Under the pieces are notes generated by a model. It worked only from the letters and a program-made list of their open reading frames with translations, had not been told where the DNA came from and ran no database searches. Below are positions 61,889 to 64,000 of a stretch of DNA of 64,000 nt, one piece after another. The stretch is from CAYSCZ01 sp051155775 (lineage in GTDB: Bacteria > Bacteroidota > Bacteroidia > Cytophagales > Cyclobacteriaceae), in contig DAXETV010000024.1 in NCBI GenBank assembly GCA_051155775.1, positions 1 through 64,000 on the forward strand, in the 5' to 3' direction. The position numbers were made by a program, and so were the translations under genes. Within the stretch, counting starts at the first letter, position 1. Each line of letters begins with the position of its first letter.

Positions 61889-62706
61889 TTTGGTTCCATA
61901 CTGGCATATTTTCTAAGACTATCCCAGTCCTCCTGATAGTATTCATTTATTTGCTCTAAATAATCCGGGGATATTATTATTTCATCTTTAACCCATTTTT
62001 CGGGGAGTGAATTGGAAGTGTAAAGGATTAAGTGGTAAAAAACCCACCAGGGACGATATAGCAACCAATGCTTTAGTCTGTTTTCATAACCTTTTGGCTC
62101 ATTTTTGAAATATTTCCTACAGATCAGTCTAAGGTATTTTAATTGTTTATCATTAAAAGATTTATGGGAAGGTTTTAAATCAATTGCATCTTTATTATAA
62201 GAGGCCCCAATGAAATTTACCAGCTTATCAAAGAATCCATATGGATTTGCTTTTAAATCTTCATTGAATAATACCAAAGGTTTATCCCCTGAATGTTTTT
62301 CAATAATCTCAATCATTGGCATATAATAAAGATCTTTTTGCTTCCAAAAGCCGGAATCATTTTTTATGTCAAAAAATTCCTCAAATGGCTTTATGCCTCC
62401 ATTTTTCACGTACCTCCTAAACTGGGAAGCGATCCAATCACCGTGTTTCCTGAATACAATGATATATTTAGTTTGTGGAGCCAATCCGGATATCTTTTGG
62501 ACTTCATCCTCTAATTGTCTGTCAAACTCTCTTGAAGCAAAATATGAGATGGCGTTTGAGTTTTCCAGAACACTTTTGAATTCATGAAATTTTGGCCTTT
62601 GTATATAGTGGATATTTTTTAGCTTGTTGAACAATCGATATTGCAAATAGGTAGATGCTACTTTACCAAGACCTACATGAAAATATACTTCCGGAACTGA
62701 GGACAT
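61867..62706 (-). CDS. sulfotransferase-family protein
   Basis: 279 residues. The 5'-phosphosulfate loop is probably HVGLGKVASTYLQ (about 10-22) and the 3'-phosphate site VFRKHGDWIASQFRRY. It would use PAPS to sulfate a small molecule or glycan. No PAPS genes or other sulfation genes are beside it. The C-terminus overlaps the convergent SRPBCC gene. Confidence 0.75.
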   Translation of the reverse strand: MSSVPEVYFHVGLGKVASTYLQYRLFNKLKNIHYIQRPKFHEFKSVLENSNAISYFASREFDRQLEDEVQKISGLAPQTKYIIVFRKHGDWIASQFRRYVKNGGIKPFEEFFDIKNDSGFWKQKDLYYMPMIEIIEKHSGDKPLVLFNEDLKANPYGFFDKLVNFIGASYNKDAIDLKPSHKSFNDKQLKYLRLICRKYFKNEPKGYENRLKHWLLYRPWWVFYHLILYTSNSLPEKWVKDEIIISPDYLEQINEYYQEDWDSLRKYASMEPNYDLTGK

Positions 62707-62815
62707 TCAAAAATTGATTTATAATTCATCAACAATTTTAACTAAAAATTAGTGATGGGTTTAATTTGATTATTGATTGTTCTTAACTTGGAATAAATTT
62801 TAAATCATAAAACCT

Positions 62816-63349
62816 ATGATGAATCCCTGGCACGATGTTCCTATTGGAAAAAAAGCACCAGAAATTGTTAATGCCATTATTGAAATCCCGCAGAATAACC
62901 GGGCCAAATATGAATTGGACAAAGAAACTGGTCTATTAAGATTGGACCGGATCCTCTATTCAAATGTTTATTACCCGGCAAACTATGGCTTTCTCCCTAC
63001 CACCTATTGCGATGATGATGACCCCCTTGATATACTTGTTCTATCGCAGGCGACGCTTCAGTCACTATGCCTGGTATCAGCAAAGGTTATTGGAGTGATG
63101 CAAATGTTGGATAGTGGTGAAAAAGACGATAAGATAATTTCTGTTGCCAATGATGATATGAGCGTTAATCACATCAATGATGTTAACGACCTTCCAAATC
63201 ATTTTATCCGTGAGATGACCAGCTTTTTTGAAGATTACAAGAAATTGGAGCACAAAACAGTTGTTGTGGAAGACTTCCAGGATAAATCATTGGCGCTCGA
63301 TATAGTGAACAAGGCGTTGGAAGATTATAAAAAGAAATTCAGGAAATAA
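62816..63349 (+). CDS. ppa: inorganic pyrophosphatase (family I)
   Basis: 177 residues. Metal-binding signature DDDDPLDILVL (DxDPxD) and the substrate residues in YELDKETGLLRLDR and YYPANYGFLP are intact. It hydrolyses pyrophosphate and drives biosynthesis. The start may be at either of two adjacent ATG codons. The C2-domain gene follows 10 bp downstream. Confidence 0.95.
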   Translation: MMNPWHDVPIGKKAPEIVNAIIEIPQNNRAKYELDKETGLLRLDRILYSNVYYPANYGFLPTTYCDDDDPLDILVLSQATLQSLCLVSAKVIGVMQMLDSGEKDDKIISVANDDMSVNHINDVNDLPNHFIREMTSFFEDYKKLEHKTVVVEDFQDKSLALDIVNKALEDYKKKFRK

Positions 63350-63359
63350 TACCATCAAA

Positions 63360-63725
63360 ATGGCTGCAATTATCTTAAGAAAGCTTTTCTGTACATTAAA
63401 TGATGAAGTGGATAAGGACGAGATCTATCTGAGGTATGAAAAAAAGAAAGTATGGCCTAAGCAATGGCTATTCAAAAAGGTGGATAATGGCCAGATGGTG
63501 GAATTAGATATTATAATTGAAAATGTGCCAACAAATGGCTTCACGGTCATTGAACTATGGGATTATGATCTGACAAGTAAGAATGATCTGCTGGGTAGGT
63601 TTAGAATGAAAGTCGATGAAATAAGCACAGGACCTTTTCACACAACTATGGAAGTATTGAAAAATTCAAGTACTGCTTCCTATCGTGTAGAGTGGGAAAT
63701 CTATCATAAACCATTAGAACCATAA
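63360..63725 (+). CDS. C2-like domain protein
   Basis: 121 residues, nearly one domain. The segment FTVIELWDYDLTSKNDLLGRF followed by KVDEI matches the C2 pattern of calcium/lipid-binding domains (W-D-x-D...K-D-D-x-x-G). The first strand region KLFCTLNDEVDKDEIYLRY carries further acidic residues. C2 domains are uncommon in bacteria. There is no signal peptide. It follows ppa in the same run. Confidence 0.65.
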   Translation: MAAIILRKLFCTLNDEVDKDEIYLRYEKKKVWPKQWLFKKVDNGQMVELDIIIENVPTNGFTVIELWDYDLTSKNDLLGRFRMKVDEISTGPFHTTMEVLKNSSTASYRVEWEIYHKPLEP

Positions 63726-63728
63726 GAT

Positions 63729-64000
63729 TTATGCAATCTGGTTCACTTTCACTTGAGCTTCAGTGCCTAAAATAAAGTTGCTATTATATTTTTTTAGTAC
63801 GCTTTTATAAAGCAACCGCCCCATTTTGTCAGAATGAAACGGCCCCCAGAATTCCAATATAACTTCTCCGTATTTTTTGAAGATCAATTTTGCGAAACCA
63901 GTCTTCAATCTGTAGTCTTTTAGATATTTCCCGGGATTGATTGAAGAAATTTTTGATCCGGAGCCACTCACTATGTAGTGATTACCTTTTCTGATGGAAT
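63729..64000 (-). CDS. metallophosphoesterase C-terminal region (partial at window edge)
   Basis: About 90 residues at the right edge. The frame is open to position 64000 and the segment NHYIVSGSGSK, then KLIFKKYGEVILEFWGP, resembles the C-terminal region of calcineurin-like phosphoesterases common in Bacteroidota, though the fold assignment is tentative. A GTG at 63971 could serve as a start, but the upstream open frame makes a truncated longer gene more likely. Confidence 0.55.
   Translation of the reverse strand, partial: SIRKGNHYIVSGSGSKISSINPGKYLKDYRLKTGFAKLIFKKYGEVILEFWGPFHSDKMGRLLYKSVLKKYNSNFILGTEAQVKVNQIA

Noticed and set aside
1..64000. tRNA genes, rRNA genes, CRISPR arrays, insertion sequences or prophage
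   Set aside because: Looked for by eye on both strands; no cloverleaf, spaced repeats, transposase or integrase was seen.

Overview
The window looks like a stretch of chromosome from a Bacteroidota bacterium, most likely of the order Cytophagales. The evidence is AT-rich DNA, almost no Shine-Dalgarno sequences, several promoters with the Bacteroidota -7 element TAnnTTTG, and family choices typical of the phylum: the DAHP synthase/chorismate mutase type II fusion, the HAD-IGPD HisB fusion, an MBL-rhodanese fusion protein, many PAS sensor kinases and the DUF1343/NamZ family. I saw no rRNA, tRNA, insertion sequence, prophage or CRISPR array. Nearly all of the window is ordinary chromosomal housekeeping; the most informative parts are small regulatory elements.

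Layout. 1-4.1 kb: a PBP4-type peptidase, then a leftward sulfur operon (MBL-rhodanese fusion, rhodanese, a 59-residue protein, thioredoxin, exported rhodanese) preceded by a perfect TGTAAC-N4-GTTACA dyad. 4.3-10.6 kb: a 2115-residue TPR/12-PAS histidine kinase with an altered ATP-lid motif. 10.8-20.4 kb: mostly single genes, including a membrane-tethered TAXI lipoprotein, a YHS protein, a homologue of iodotyrosine deiodinase, a MASE2-like kinase followed closely by an argE-type gene, a cytochrome c lipoprotein, a beta-barrel protein and MsrB.

20.4-28.0 kb: the complete operon trpEGDCFBA plus a DAHP synthase, controlled by a transcription attenuator with a 19-residue leader peptide carrying Trp-Trp. 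28.1-33.1 kb: phenylalanine hydroxylase, hisH, tpx, a decayed PIN-domain (VapC-like) toxin gene, then hisA-hisF-hisIE. hisG-hisD-hisC-hisB lie 18 kb away at 51.6-55.9 kb, so the histidine pathway is split into pieces. 33.2-43.5 kb: a cysteine-less disulfide-reductase-fold flavoprotein, MtaB, an AhpD-like protein, a fatty acid hydroxylase, a zinc-less sirtuin, VOC and SDR proteins, a NamZ-like protein, an ABC permease and a GT2 glycosyltransferase.

43.6-50.2 kb: an arginine-centred group: an arginine decarboxylase-like enzyme, divergent from two guanidino-group-modifying hydrolases and argS, then menA. 57.5-60.9 kb: a leftward aromatic operon (aminotransferase, tyrA, DAHP synthase/chorismate mutase) with a second attenuator whose leader peptide contains Tyr-Tyr-Tyr-Phe-Phe-Tyr-Phe. 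61-64 kb: an SRPBCC/GyrI-like protein, a sulfotransferase, pyrophosphatase, a C2-domain protein and the 3' end of a probable metallophosphoesterase.

How the genes work together: both aromatic branches carry their own DAHP synthase and each operon has its own leader-peptide attenuator, so entry into the shikimate pathway appears to be set separately by Trp-tRNA charging and by Tyr/Phe-tRNA charging. In both leaders the promoter lies so close to the leader-peptide ATG that the peptide is probably translated from a leaderless or nearly leaderless mRNA. All statements of function are by homology recognised from the sequence; no database search was run.
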